In this document: piece after piece, positions 1-9,789 of the stretch | Position numbering within the stretch: position 1 is the stretch's first letter | Layout of the letters: the number at the start of each line of letters is the position of its first letter | Source: Hemicentrotus pulcherrimus | Lineage: Eukaryota; Echinodermata; Echinoidea; Camarodonta; Strongylocentrotidae | Assembly: GCA_003118195.1 (NCBI GenBank) | Contig: BEXV01003031.1 | Coordinates: 17,096-46,699 of the forward strand | Reading direction: 5' to 3' | DNA: 29,604 nt | Program-made: the position numbers and the translations under genes | The notes under the pieces: generated by a model | Database searches by the model: none | Told to the model about the DNA's origin: nothing | The model's input: only the letters and a program-made list of their open reading frames with translations

Positions 1-101
1 GGGGGGGGGGGGGGGGGCGGGCCTGCAAGAAGACTTGGAACAGTGCACAAGATAGTCTATGGTCTCTCCGCTCTCCCTTCAGTGAAAATTTTCTCACTGA
101 A

Positions 102-291
102 CTACTTATAGCTATTTGCGCCGGCGCCCTCTATATAGCAAACAATATACCTAGTCGGTGCCTGTTGGTCCCCCATGATCCTCTTCTTCTTATATGTTAA
201 TTGAGAGCTGATTTGATGAGATAACCACCTGTCAGTGACCTTGCAGGGTGGTCTAATCCCCCTGGCCAAACTAGTACAGACGGGCTTTAAC
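102..291 (+). repeat. Dispersed repeat, copy A
   Basis: Shared with 2415-2595: CTACTT-TAGCTA-TTGCG, GCGCCCTCTATATA, TCGGTG, TGGTCCCCCAT-ATCCTC, GAGAGCTGA-TTGATGAGAT and GTGACCTTGCAG. It is clearly related but diverged. The family is unknown to me. The open frame at 102-338 on the minus strand shows no known protein features. Confidence 0.75.
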
Positions 292-339
292 AAATCACGA
301 GCAGGAAGTACCATGACATGACCCTCCAGTTGCACCAAG

Positions 340-719
340 CCAAAGGCGATCTAGACAAGTTTATATTTGCCCAACACTCCAGCAAAGATAGTGCATGCTG
401 ACAGTCCAGAGAACTGCCAGGGACTACTCCTGAGGCGTCTGCTGCCCTTATCCCACTTAAAAACAATATTTCTTCCTCACACCATATTAGTTCTTCTTTG
501 TGATAGGCTACAAACCCCTTTGAAGATTACCCAGAAGAAGAAGAGGATAATTATATTGAGGATCATGAAAGTAAATGTTGTTCTTTTAAATGCGTGCACA
601 TGTAACATAGTTTTTTTTATATTTAATCTTCAGTCAAGTTCTGACAAACATATTAGGGATGCTGAACTGCATAGCAAATTTTATTGGGGGGATAAAATGA
701 TGTAGTTCAATAGTATTAC
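340..719. other. No recognisable feature
   Basis: AT-rich sequence after dispersed repeat copy A. The plus-strand frame at 367-705 begins within low-complexity-like sequence and shows no domain, signal or codon-use support. Confidence 0.5.
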
Positions 720-835
720 TATAGTAGTATAATTAATAACAATATTAAAGATAGTAACAATAATAACAATGATCATGATAATAGCAGTAATTATAATAAT
801 AATACAGGACGTAGTAATAACAACAACAATAATGT
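720..835. repeat. Degenerate (AAT)n/(AAC)n low-complexity tract
   Basis: Interrupted AATAATAAC, GATAATAGC and AACAACAAC trinucleotides. The minus-strand open frame over it (tyrosine and cysteine rich) is a by-product. Confidence 0.8.
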
Positions 836-1920
836 CCAATGTAAGATAAAGTACTCATTAAACTCAGTATATACCTGTGTTTACATAATAAAATAGCATG
901 TTGATATATGATTTTTTTTCTTCTAAAATTACAGTAAACTTTTACAACTAAAAAAAAATGGAATTCAAGAGACAGCCCCCACCCCCCTCCCCACCCTCCC
1001 AATCCATTTGTTGATGTAATGTTATGTCATGATGGATTTAAAAAGATATTTATATAGAAACGAAATATGTTGATAAATGAGTTGATAAAATTAGTTAAAA
1101 CTGCTTAATTCTGTTCTTTCCATTTTATTAATTTGTGAAATATATGTGATGATGCTGGTGATTATGATGATGTAGGCACTCACTCTTTAATAATAATGCT
1201 GTATGACTGAGGTGATATGGGGGCTGATGCAGTCTTCAGCGAGATGGATTTAACCATCTTTCCAAATGAGGGAGAAAGCGGAAATGTATCAAGAGAGTGG
1301 ACAAGACTAAAGTATGAATGCAGTATTAAATTTTTAAAAATGGTTTATAATAGAGATGGGGGGGGGAGGTGGGGGAGTTAAATAAAGAATAAGTCAATGC
1401 CGAAATGACAGTATGGGTAATTGTGGTGGGGATGGATGAGGGAAGGTAATAGAGCCTATGAAAATGTCAATATTGGAAGGGGTCCAGTATTGAAAATGTT
1501 ACTGTCGGGGGGGGGGGTGGCAAATCAAAAAAAAAATTAGTGGCGGAACGAGGCAAAATTAAAATTTCATTGGGGATGGGACACAACATGAAAGATCATT
1601 GAACACGAGGCGAGAATGATTCATTATTTGGACACTAAACATATGAAAATATCACTTGTTAAGTGGGATAAATGATCAGTGCAATTTGTCTGATTAAAAA
1701 AATACTTAAGTAATTAAACGAACAAAACAAAACAACAAAAAAGAGGTTAAAAATTAATTGAGGTAGCATACGGTGTAATGGGGTCCTTATCTTTTAACTG
1801 AACTTAATTCTTTAATGTAATTTCTATCCTGGTGACAGTGAAGTTTGTTGCCCCAACTGAGTCTACCATTTAAAAGTTTATTATCCGGCCCAAGGATTCT
1901 GTCGATAATAACGCATGTGC
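836..1920. other. AT-rich DNA with G-runs, no gene seen
   Basis: Contains short G-tracts (about 1357-1364, 1507-1517) and a CCCACCCCCCTCCCC run near 980. No protein, tRNA or transposon signature was recognised. Confidence 0.5.
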
Positions 1921-1924
1921 ATTG

Positions 1925-2375
1925 TCTTTCTTTTTTAAAAATTTATTTTTATTTATTAATTTTCACATACGGGCGGAACACCCTAGTCAGCACAGCTTTT
2001 TTTTCACAGGGATCCAAATAAAATACAAAGCATGTTTTTACAAAAGAAACAAAACAATACATAAAATATACATAAATAAATAACAATACATAATACACAT
2101 ACGAATTCAATGAAATGAATTAAATCAAATGGAAAATTATACATAGCAGAGCCCTATCCCATTTAACAAAGTATTATTATGAATTGAGTTTAATCTTTTT
2201 TTAAATAAATCAATTGATGAGTTAATTTAATGTTTTCAGGAAGACTGTACCATAATTTTCCTCCTCTAAATGTAATTTGCCTTTTGCCGTAATTTGTCTG
2301 GAGTCTATTTATCATAAGCTGTTCACCGGTTCTTGTTTCATATCTTTCATATTCATATTCATATTTGTCTCATTT
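1925..2375 (-). pseudogene. LINE 3' end (RT C-terminus plus 3'UTR), minus strand
   Basis: On the minus strand from about 2375, the translation contains YETRTGEQ, LQTNYGKRQITFRG and KLWYSLPENIK, then a stop. This is the same R.TNYG...GKLWNSLP C-terminus found in L2/CR1-like LINEs. It is followed by an AT-rich 3' region to about 1925 containing GGATCCCTGTG and GTTCCGCCCGTATGTG and ending in A/T-rich sequence. The copy is 5'-truncated and nonfunctional. Confidence 0.65.
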
Positions 2376-2414
2376 CCAACAGAAAGGTAAACAAAGATAA
2401 AACATTTTTTCATA

Positions 2415-2595
2415 TACTTGTAGCTACTTGCGCCCTCTATATAACAAACAGTGTCTAATCGGTGACCACTGGTCCCCCATCATCCTCTTTTCTTTATGTT
2501 AGCTGAGAGCTGAGTTGATGAGATTACCATCTGTCCAGTGACCTTGCAGAGCGCTATAATCCCTCCTGTAAACTATGGCAGATAAGCTTTAATAC
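2415..2595 (+). repeat. Dispersed repeat, copy B
   Basis: Diverged second copy of 102-291, in the same orientation 2.3 kb away. It lies just downstream of a minus-strand LINE remnant, so it could be part of a larger element. Confidence 0.75.
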
Positions 2596-2674
2596 ATTTT
2601 TTCAAGAAACTATACAAAGAAACTTTGAACATAATCACATTATTTCAAGAAATTCTTAAATTCTGAGAAAATGG

Positions 2675-2716
2675 GGGGATCCACTAAAAAGCAGTGCTTG
2701 TAGTTTGTGGATCCCC
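2675..2716. repeat. Perfect 10-bp inverted repeat
   Basis: GGGGATCCAC (2675-2684) and GTGGATCCCC (2707-2716) are exact reverse complements around a 22-nt spacer, beside an AT-rich background. It could be the pair of ends of a tiny element or a simple hairpin. Confidence 0.7.
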
Positions 2717-2726
2717 AGAAAAAAAT

Positions 2727-2873
2727 ATAAATGTTTCAAATTAAATTTTGCCTACGAAGACGAAGAGGAAAAAATCATGACCGAAAAAAGGCAGTTATAA
2801 TCTTAATTTCGGGAAGGTAAGATCATAAGACCAAATAGATATTAAATTAATCGAGCAGATGATGAAGACCTAA
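2727..2873 (+). repeat. Short direct duplication, copy 1
   Basis: It begins ATAAATGTTTCAAATT and ends GATGAAGACCTAA at the single N (2874). It matches 2875-3135 except that about 115 bp present in the second copy are absent here. Confidence 0.85.
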
Positions 2874-2874
2874 N

Positions 2875-3135
2875 ATAAATGTTTCAAATTCAATTTTGCC
2901 TACGAAGACTTCGAAAACACTAGACAATATTACAAAACAACATACAATGTATAACCACGAAACGAACAAGGAGAAGTAAAACAGATATAAAGGAAAATGG
3001 AAAAGGGGGAAGAAGGAAGAAGAAGCAGGAAAAAATCATGACCGAAAAAAAGGCCGTTATAATGTTAATTTCGGGAAGGTAAGACCATAAGACCAAATAA
3101 ATATTAAATTAATCGAGCAGATGATGAAGACCTAA
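2875..3135 (+). repeat. Short direct duplication, copy 2
   Basis: It has the same ends as 2727-2873, with an extra segment of about 115 bp (roughly 2910-3025) between TACGAAGAC and GGAAAAAATCATGACC. Confidence 0.85.
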
Positions 3136-3176
3136 ATGAAAAATTAAAATGATTACCAACTGTTATCAGATTATTC

Positions 3177-3650
3177 TTACATGTTACTATAAGATTTGAG
3201 CAAAAATGTTTTTAGATTTTTCTTGAAAGAATTTAGGGATGGAGTATTTTTAACACCTTCACTTAGAGGATTCCAAAATCTAGGACCATCATAGATAAAA
3301 GACTTCTTCGGGAACAAAGTTCGAAAGAGTGGTAGGTGAAACTCGTTTGACCGTCTAGTTGGGTAATCATGAAATGACCGATTTAGGGGGGACATGGCAT
3401 CAAATATGTGGAAGGGTCTTTTTTGAATACTTATACATAAATTTTCCTAAGTGAAGTAGATACAGGTCATTTGTTTTTAATAGTCTGCCATTAACAAATA
3501 ACTGGTCTGTGTGTGAGAGTGGAGCAGAATGGTAAATAATACGGAGAGACTTCTTTTGTAATAATATTTAGTAGAGTTTGCTGGGTGTTGCCCCAAGCAA
3601 GTATCCCATAATTCAGATATGGTAAAATTAAAGATGAATAAAGCATGAGT
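3177..3650 (-). pseudogene. LINE reverse transcriptase C-terminus (L2/CR1/Jockey group), minus strand
   Basis: Reading the minus strand from about 3650 down, one frame gives LPYLNYGILAWGNTQQTLL. A second frame continues with SLRIIYHSAPLSHT, LHLGKFMYKYS, and an open segment ending at 3177 with YPTRRSNEFHLP, GPRFWNPLSEGVKN and SLNSFKKNLKTFLL. The YGI.AWGNT / TR.S..F / GP.WN.L / SFK..LK series is the usual C-terminal region of these elements in metazoan genomes. At least one frameshift is needed between the two parts and no endonuclease or catalytic core is present, so this is a 5'-truncated dead copy. Confidence 0.75.
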
Positions 3651-3700
3651 AGGGATGATGCCGGGAAATGAAATTTCAGTTTATTTATTATGTCAATATT

Positions 3701-4387
3701 CCGTGAAATGATCTTACATGTATTACATGTATATGCGCAGGTGCTCTATATGGTACACCCCTCGCCGCCCTACAGCTAGGTGAAAATGAATTTAAGAAGG
3801 AAAATGCTGCCTGAATAGTACCACGTTCCAGTTTCCCGTGTGATAAACCACCCATTAAAGATACTATCTCCCTTTTGCAGCCAACATCAAATTCTGTAGA
3901 ACTTTGCAGGAATTATGAATATGTCATGTACACTGTCGCTCATATAGTTGAAATATTTTTTTTCTACCCCAAGTTATGGAATTATTTCGACAATGATTTA
4001 TTCCTAATAGATCTAGATAATACACTGTTGGTCATGATGGTGGAATAATTATTTTTACCCCAATTTATACAATGATTTTGACGATGGTTTATTCCCAGAA
4101 GATCTTGCTAATAGTAAACATTCTCAGATTTTATTGAGTACTTTGTGAGTATTTGTTTTGCGTGACTGCTAAAGCATGTGTATGCTACTATGCTAATCAA
4201 CTAGGCAGTGGCGTAATGAGCAAAAACGTTTGGGAGGGCTGTCAAAAAATCCACATCACCCCCACTCTAAAATGCAGGCCCCGCTGAACATTTTTTTCCA
4301 AGTGGGGTCTAGGGGCAAAGCCCCGGCCGGCGGGTCAAGGGACGGAGCGGCGCCACTGAAGCTCAAAGAGTATGGGCATCAGTGGCA
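3701..4387 (+). repeat. Direct duplication, copy 1 (687 bp)
   Basis: It starts CCGTGAAATGATCTTACATG and ends CAGTGGCA, right before the single N at 4388. It is nearly identical to 4389-5089 apart from a few insertions, such as an extra GAGCCCCCTCTAG in copy 2. No coding potential is seen. Confidence 0.88.
4206..4358. mobile_element. Short element with CAGTGGCG/CGCCACTG ends
   Basis: CAGTGGCG at 4206-4213 and its reverse complement CGCCACTG at 4351-4358 bound 153 bp rich in GGGGTCTAGGGGCAAAGCCCC-like sequence, typical of short hAT-like non-autonomous elements. No 8-bp target duplication is visible, so either the ends are coincidental or this is a fragment. In the second copy the corresponding ends are changed (CAGTGCATGCG; CCCATG). 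Confidence 0.35.
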
Positions 4388-4388
4388 N

Positions 4389-5089
4389 CCGTGAAATGAT
4401 CTTACATGTATTACATGTATATGCGCAGGTGCTCTATAATTATGGTACACCCCTCGCCGCCCTACAGCTAGGTGAAAATGAATGAGCCCCCTCTAGATTT
4501 AAGAAGGAAAATGCTGCCTGAAAAGTATCACGTCCCAGTTTCCCGTGTGATAAACCACCCATTAAAGATACTATGTTCCTTTTGCAGCCAACCTCAAATT
4601 CTGTAAAACTTTGCTGGAATTATGAATATGTCATGTACACTGTCGCTCATATAGTTGGAATACTTTTTTTTTCTACCCCAAGTTATGGAATTATTTCGAC
4701 AATGATCTATTCCTAATAGATCTAGATAATACACTGTTGGTCATAATGGTGGAATAATTATTTTTGCCCCAATTTATACAATGATTTTGACGATGGTTTA
4801 TTCCTAGAAGATCTAGCTAATAGTAAACATTCTCAGATTTTATTGAATAATAATTTTCCAGTGTTTGTTTTGCTAAAGCATGTGTATGCTACTACGCTAA
4901 TCAACTAGGCAGTGCATGCGTAATGAGCAAAAACGTGTCGGCGGGCTGACAAAAAATCTGCATCACCTCCACTCTAACATGCAGGCCCCGCTGAACATTT
5001 TTTCCAAGTGGGGTCTAGGGGCAAAGCCCCGGCCGGTGGGGGTCAAGGGGTGGAGCCCATGAAGCTCAAGGGGAATGGGCATCAGTGGC
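4389..5089 (+). repeat. Direct duplication, copy 2 (701 bp)
   Basis: This is the second copy of 3701-4387. It continues without a break into the next repeat block at CAGTGGCGGATCCAGG (5083-5098). Confidence 0.88.
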
Positions 5090-5226
5090 GGATCCAGGAA
5101 TTTCTTACGGGGGGACAAAATGGTGTGGGGATGAAATACATGTGAAACGATGAAGCGACAGAGCGAGGCTTTAGCGGCGATGGAGCGGAGCGACCAAGCG
5201 GGGGTGGGTCTGAGAGGGGATTGTGA

Positions 5227-5402
5227 CCCCCCTCCCAGAGTAGGTAGCATTTGGAATTTGAGAACCACATTAGACGCATTTTCAGGCACTTCCTGGAGTA
5301 ATATGACGTAAAATTGATTTCTCCTACCCCCTTCAAGAGTAGGAATTTTTTGCAATTTGAGAACCACATTTGGCGCATTAATGTCCACCGGCACTTCCTG
5401 GA
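5227..5402 (+). repeat. Two-unit tandem repeat, ~100 bp period
   Basis: Unit A (5227-5297) and unit B (about 5327-5402) share AGAGTAGG, AATTTGAGAACCACATT, GCGCATT or GACGCATT, and GGCACTTCCTGGA. The same pair recurs near 7430-7592 in the second copy of the large duplication. Open frames across it are by-products. Confidence 0.75.
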
Positions 5403-5627
5403 AAAAAAGAGGCCTTCTGATTGGTTAGAAGTTAGGGAAATGATATGTCACGTCATGAGACTTTGTATATGCTTCGTTGCCACACAATGAACAAAGACGG
5501 TGGTCCGGTACTTCACCAGTTGTACTTGCGAAAATTATCTCGAGTGTATTTAACTGTGTTGTAATGAGGGGCGTCTACAAATGTAACCCTGAAAACCCGG
5601 GGCCAGGAACTACGTTATTTTTTAGTT

Positions 5628-5988
5628 TTACCCCTCCCGCGCACAGAAGCTTTGATACTTCTCTAAATTATCTGAGAAAGAAGACGATTCATTGTACCGT
5701 TCTCGACTCTTGATCCTTGTCTGTTTTCTTTTTCGCCCGTCCCGCGATGACGTTTCATTAAATTATTAGGGAAAGAGGACGATTCGTTGTACTGTTTTCG
5801 ACTCATAATCCTTGTCCGAATTCAGTTTTACCCTCCCGCGCGTAGCAAGGAAGCTTTGACGTGTCATTAAAGCCTTAGGAAAGAAGACGATTCGATGTAC
5901 TGTTTTCGACTTTTAATCCTTGTCTGAATTCAGTTTCCCCATCAAGCGCGAAGCGCGGAAGCTATGACGTTTCATTAAATGAGTGTCA
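5628..5988 (+). repeat. ~108-bp satellite array, about 3 units
   Basis: The unit contains GACGTTTCATTAAAT, GAAAGAAGACGATTCGTTGTAC, TTTTCGACT, AATCCTTGTC, GAATTCAGTTT and CCTCCCGCGC...GGAAGCTTT. Units are diverged by substitutions and small indels. The array directly abuts the downstream end of the gag-protease remnant. Confidence 0.85.
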
Positions 5989-5997
5989 GGGGTTCTG

Positions 5998-6327
5998 TCA
6001 AGTTGATGGGGGAGGACCAATGGTCGCGACATCGTCAGGCAGGTGTAGCTTGAGAGGTGCACCAGTCTTGATGTGGAGGAGCTTGTCAAAGCTGCCAGTG
6101 ACGTAAGTCATCTGCCGAGTTTGAATAACCTGTCCTCGCTCACCTCTGTCAGAGATACGGATGATGGCGGCCCCAAAGATCCGGATGTCGCCTTTTGTAG
6201 CGGTGCACATCTTCATGTCAACTGATAAGAGATCCGATTGACGTAACCCAAGGCGGCGGATAACCTTGATACCATCAAGGTAGCTCTGGCACCCTGTGTC
6301 TGCCATAGCAGAAACCGAGCAAGACAC
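5998..6327 (-). pseudogene. Retroelement aspartic protease fragment, copy 1
   Basis: The 109-residue minus-strand frame begins MSCSVSAMADTGCQS. ADTG is the catalytic triplet context of retropepsins, where a homodimer's two aspartates cut the polyprotein. Downstream are GIKVIRRLGL, a hydrophobic IFGAAIIRI stretch and RQMTYVTGSFDKLL, which fit the rest of the protease fold. The frame ends at the junction with the satellite array, so no reverse transcriptase follows. The element is therefore a gag-protease remnant or a non-autonomous derivative. Confidence 0.65.
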
Positions 6328-6599
6328 TGTCGGGGTAGATAGGTTTAAACCTGATGGTCATGTATATGAATGGCAGGGGCGATGACCGTTTCTTGAGCCA
6401 CGTATTGGAGAGGTTGTCATATAAGTGGTGGTCCAGGGGACGGCTGATCCACGATGAGCCGTTTACGTAGTGTGGCAAGAGCAAAGGGCATCAAAGGGCA
6501 TCTTCGTGATCATTGTGACACCCGGCGACGAACGTTTAGGTTTGTCCTTACTGCGGCATACGCTCTCCATGTGATTCGGCCTATCACAATGTGTTCACC

Positions 6600-7345
6600 T
6601 GTGGCCATATGCTGGGCACCGAGTTTGTCGGATGCTGGCCGGGTCACTCTTCCCGTGTCCCCTCATGCCACCGTAACCTCAAAGGTCCTGTTTCCCCTTA
6701 TTAGTTGCCACCTTGGCTTTCCTGTATGTGCTGCAAGCCGCGTCCACTGAGGAGTGGGAGTCCAGGAGCGAGGAGGCGGATCGTTTGCCGGCTTCTTTGG
6801 CTTAGACGAACTGGAAGACCTCTTCCAGCATCATGTCCTGGTTCTTGTTGCCGAGGAATTCAAGCTGGATTTCTGGGTCGCTAATGCCCCGAGTGAGGAC
6901 GTCCCGCAAGATGGCGTCAATATACGTAGTTAACGGTGGAGTCATAGCCGGGGCACTTGATGAGAAAATTGCAGATATCTGCCTGGCCACGTAGGCGGGG
7001 CACATGTAGGCGGGCCCCATAACTGCGTACTGTTTCATCTCGGTCCTGGCGCATGTTATGAAGCGCTACACAGGCCACCATAGAGTTCACTTCAAGGACT
7101 GCCAGCTTTTTGATGGCTGCCAGAACATCGTCCACGGGTAAGCTGGTCAAACTCCCACCAGCTGACCTTGTGAGGTCTCTACGTAGGGGTTCGTCGCAGC
7201 ATTTGAGCAGCTGGATAACCTTGTCCCTGCCTTTGGCCTTTGTGGCCGCGAAATAATCAAGCCATCGAGACAAGAATTCCGCCCATTCTTCACTTGAGCC
7301 AGCCGCAGCAACTGTAGGACGTTAAACCATCTCCATCTTGGCGGC
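6600..7345 (-). pseudogene. Retroelement gag fragment, copy 1
   Basis: The minus strand from about 7273 encodes SRWLDYFAATKAKGRDKVIQ, LLKCCDEPLRRDLTRSAGG, DDVLAAIKKLAV and HNMRQDRDETVRSYGARL. After a frameshift near 7035 it continues with DVLTRGISDPEIQLEFLGNK and LEEVFQFV. This is the capsid-like gag region of a family of LTR-type retroelements common in marine invertebrates; family assignment is by memory. The matching protease lies downstream at 5998-6327. Frameshifts and stops mean no functional protein. A near-identical copy lies at 8750-9527. Confidence 0.65.
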
Positions 7346-7732
7346 AGGTCNGATGAAGCGACAGAGCGAGGCTTTAGTGGCGAGGGAGCGGAGCGACCAA
7401 GTAGGGTTGGGTCTGAGAGGGGGTTGTGACCCCCCTCCCAGAGTAGGTAGCATTTGGAATTTGAGAACCTTATTAGATGCATTTTCAGGCACTTCCTGGA
7501 GTAATTTGACGTAAAATTGCTTTCTCCTTCCCCCTTCAAGAGTAGGAATCTTTTGCAATTTGAGAACGACATTTGGCGCCGGCACTTCCTGGAAAAAACG
7601 AGGCCTTCTGATTGGTTAGAAGTTAGGGAAATGATATGTCACGTCATGAGACGTTGTATATGCTTCGTTGCCGCACAATGCACAAAGACGATGGTCCGGT
7701 ACTTCACCAGTTGTACTTGCGAACTACGTTAT

Positions 7733-8208
7733 TTTTCAGTTTTGCCCCTCCCGCACGCGGAAGCTTTAATACTTCTTTAATTAATTATTAGAGAAAGAAG
7801 ACGATTCATTGTACCGTTCTCGACTCTTTATCCTTGTCTGAATTTATTTTCGCCCATCCCGCGATGACGTTTCATTAAATAATTAAGGAAAGAAGGCGAT
7901 TCGTTGTACTGTTTCGACTCATAATCCTTGTCCGAATTCAGTTTCCTCCCTCCCGCGCAAAGCGCGAAAGCTTTGACATTTCATTAGATAATTGGAGAAA
8001 GAAGATGATTCGTTTTACTGATTTCTACTCGTAATCTTTGTCCGAAATCAGTTTTACCCTCCCGCGCGTAGCAAGGAAGCTTTGACGTGTCATTAAAGCC
8101 TTAGGAAAGAAGACGATTCGTTGTACTGTTTTCGACCCTTAATCCTTGTCTGAATTCAGTTTCCCCATCAAGCGCGAAGCGCGAAAGCTTTGACGTTTCA
8201 TTAAATGA
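7733..8208 (+). repeat. ~108-bp satellite array, about 4 units
   Basis: This is the same satellite and orientation as 5628-5988, in the second copy of the large duplication. It has one more monomer, the one with CGCAAAGCGCGAAAGCTTTG at about 7957. Confidence 0.85.
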
Positions 8209-8315
8209 GTTTCAGGGGTTCTGTCAAGTTGATGGGGGGGGGAGGACCAATGGTCGCGACATCGTCAGGCAGGTGTAGCTTGAGAGATGCACCAGTCTTG
8301 ATGTGGAAGAGCTTG

Positions 8316-8507
8316 TCAAAGCTGCCAGTGACGTAAGTCATCTGCCGAGTTTGAATAACCTCTCCTCGCTCGCCTCAGGCAGAGATACGGATTCATATCG
8401 ACCGGTAGGAGATCCGATTGACGTAACCCAAGGCGGCGGATAACCTTGATACCATCAAGGCAGCTCTGGCACCCTGTGTCTGCCATAGCAGAAACCGAGC
8501 AAGACAC
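8316..8507 (-). pseudogene. Retroelement protease fragment, copy 2 (internal deletion)
   Basis: The frame starts with the same MSCSVSAMADTGCQS as copy 1 but loses about 50 bp after VDM. That shifts the frame and removes the second half of the protease. The deletion junction lies near 8393, against 6163-6213 in copy 1. Confidence 0.6.
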
Positions 8508-8749
8508 TGTAGGGGTAGATAGGCTTAAACCTGATGGTCATGTAAATGAATGGCTGGAGCGATGACCGTTTTGAGCCACGTATTGGAGAGGTTGTCATAT
8601 AAGTGGTGGTCCAGGGGACGGCTGATCCACGATGAGCCGTTTACGTAGTGTGGCAAGAGCAAAGGGCATCAAAGATAGCATATTCGTGATCATTTGGGGC
8701 ACCCGGCGACGAAGGTTTAGGTTTGTCCTTACTGCGGCATACGCTCTCC

Positions 8750-9527
8750 ATGTGATTCGGCCTATCACAATGTGTTCACCTGTGGCCATATGCTGGGCAC
8801 CGAGTTTGTCGGATGCTGGCCCGGGCACTCTTCCTGTGTCCCCTTCTGCCACAGTAACTAGAAAGGTCCTGTTTCTCCGTATTAGTTGCCACCTTGGCTT
8901 TCCTGTATGTGCTGCTAGCCGCGTCCACTGAGGAGTGGGAGTCCAGGAGCGAGGAGGCGGATCGTTTGCCGGCTTCTTTGGCTTCGACGAACTGGAAGAC
9001 CTCTTCCAGCATCATGTCCTGGTTCTTGTTGCCGAGGAATTCAAGCTGGATTTCTGGGTCGCTTATGCCCCGAGTGAGGACGTCCCGCACGATGGCGTCA
9101 ATCTACGTAGTTAACGGTGGAGTCATAGCCGGGGCACTTGATGAGAAACTTGCAGATGTCTGCCTGGCCACGTAGGCGGGGCCCATGTAGGCGGGCCCCA
9201 TAACTGCGTACTGTTTCATCTCGGTCCTGGCGCATGTTATGAAGCGCTACACAGGCCACCATAGAGTTCACTTCACGGACTGCCAGCTTTTTGATGGCTG
9301 CCAGAACATCGTCCACGGGTATGCCGGTCAAACTCCCACCAGCTGACCTTGTGAGGTCTCTACGTAGGGGTTCGTCGCAGCATTTGAGCAGCTGGATAAC
9401 CTTGTCCCTGCCTTTGGCCTTTGTGGCCGCGAAATAATCAGGCCATCGAGACAAGAATTCCGCCCATTCTTCACTTGAGCCAGCCGCAGCAACTGTAGGA
9501 CGTTAAACCGTCTCCATCTTGGCGGCA
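8750..9527 (-). pseudogene. Retroelement gag fragment, copy 2
   Basis: This is the same gag sequence as at 6600-7345 with small differences. The minus-strand frame 9454-9098 covers the capsid-like part. A shifted frame 9090-8776 continues through ISDPEIQLEFLGNKNQDM, VEAKEAGKRSAS and a zinc-knuckle-like SYCGRRGHRKSA with CPAYGH. The stop just before 9090 and an in-frame stop near 9505 disable it. GARLHGPRLRG contains a short internal tandem duplication shared by both copies. Confidence 0.65.
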
Positions 9528-9754
9528 GGTTAAGCGGTGTGGAAAGCGCCTGGGCAATGATTTAGGCAGCTACGAAGGTCCGGGGTAGTGTAGTCACACC
9601 CAGGGATGGGGCAAGCGAGGACAGGCATGGTTGATAGTCACCGTGATCATAAATAAGATCTGGCTTTTTGTGTCAGTCGATCAAGAGACTTCAACAATGA
9701 TCACGGTCTGTAAACAAATAAGATAAAAGAAGATACTCTTAATTAAGATCAGAC

Positions 9755-9784
9755 TACAGTGTGGGTCAAAAAAAAGTTTACACC
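9755..9784 (+). repeat. Tc1/mariner-like terminal inverted repeat (one end only)
   Basis: TA followed by CAGTGTGGGTC, a run of eight A and GTTTACACC resembles the TA-flanked CAGTG ends of Tc1/mariner elements. I do not find the matching inverted end or any transposase frame, so this is at best a remnant or solo end. Confidence 0.35.
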
Positions 9785-9789
9785 TAGAA

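Larger units (their letters stand above)
5149..7350 (+). repeat. Large direct duplication, copy 1 (2202 bp)
   Basis: From GATGAAGCGACAGAGCGAG at 5149 to GGCGGCAGGTC at 7350, this segment is repeated at 7352-9530 in the same order and orientation, with scattered substitutions and several indels. A single N at 7351 separates the copies. It contains a 2-unit tandem repeat, the satellite and the gag-protease remnant. Confidence 0.9.
7352..9530 (+). repeat. Large direct duplication, copy 2 (2179 bp)
   Basis: This is the second copy of the 5149-7350 segment. It carries one extra satellite monomer, lacks about 50 bp in the protease, and has a shorter spacer near 7720. Continuation past 9530 (AAGCGGTGTGG) has no counterpart in copy 1, because copy 1 ends at the N. 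Confidence 0.9.

Noticed and set aside
6454..6750. Plus-strand open frames at 6454-6750 and 8632-8931
   Set aside because: They are reverse-strand shadows of the gag region and are duplicated with it.
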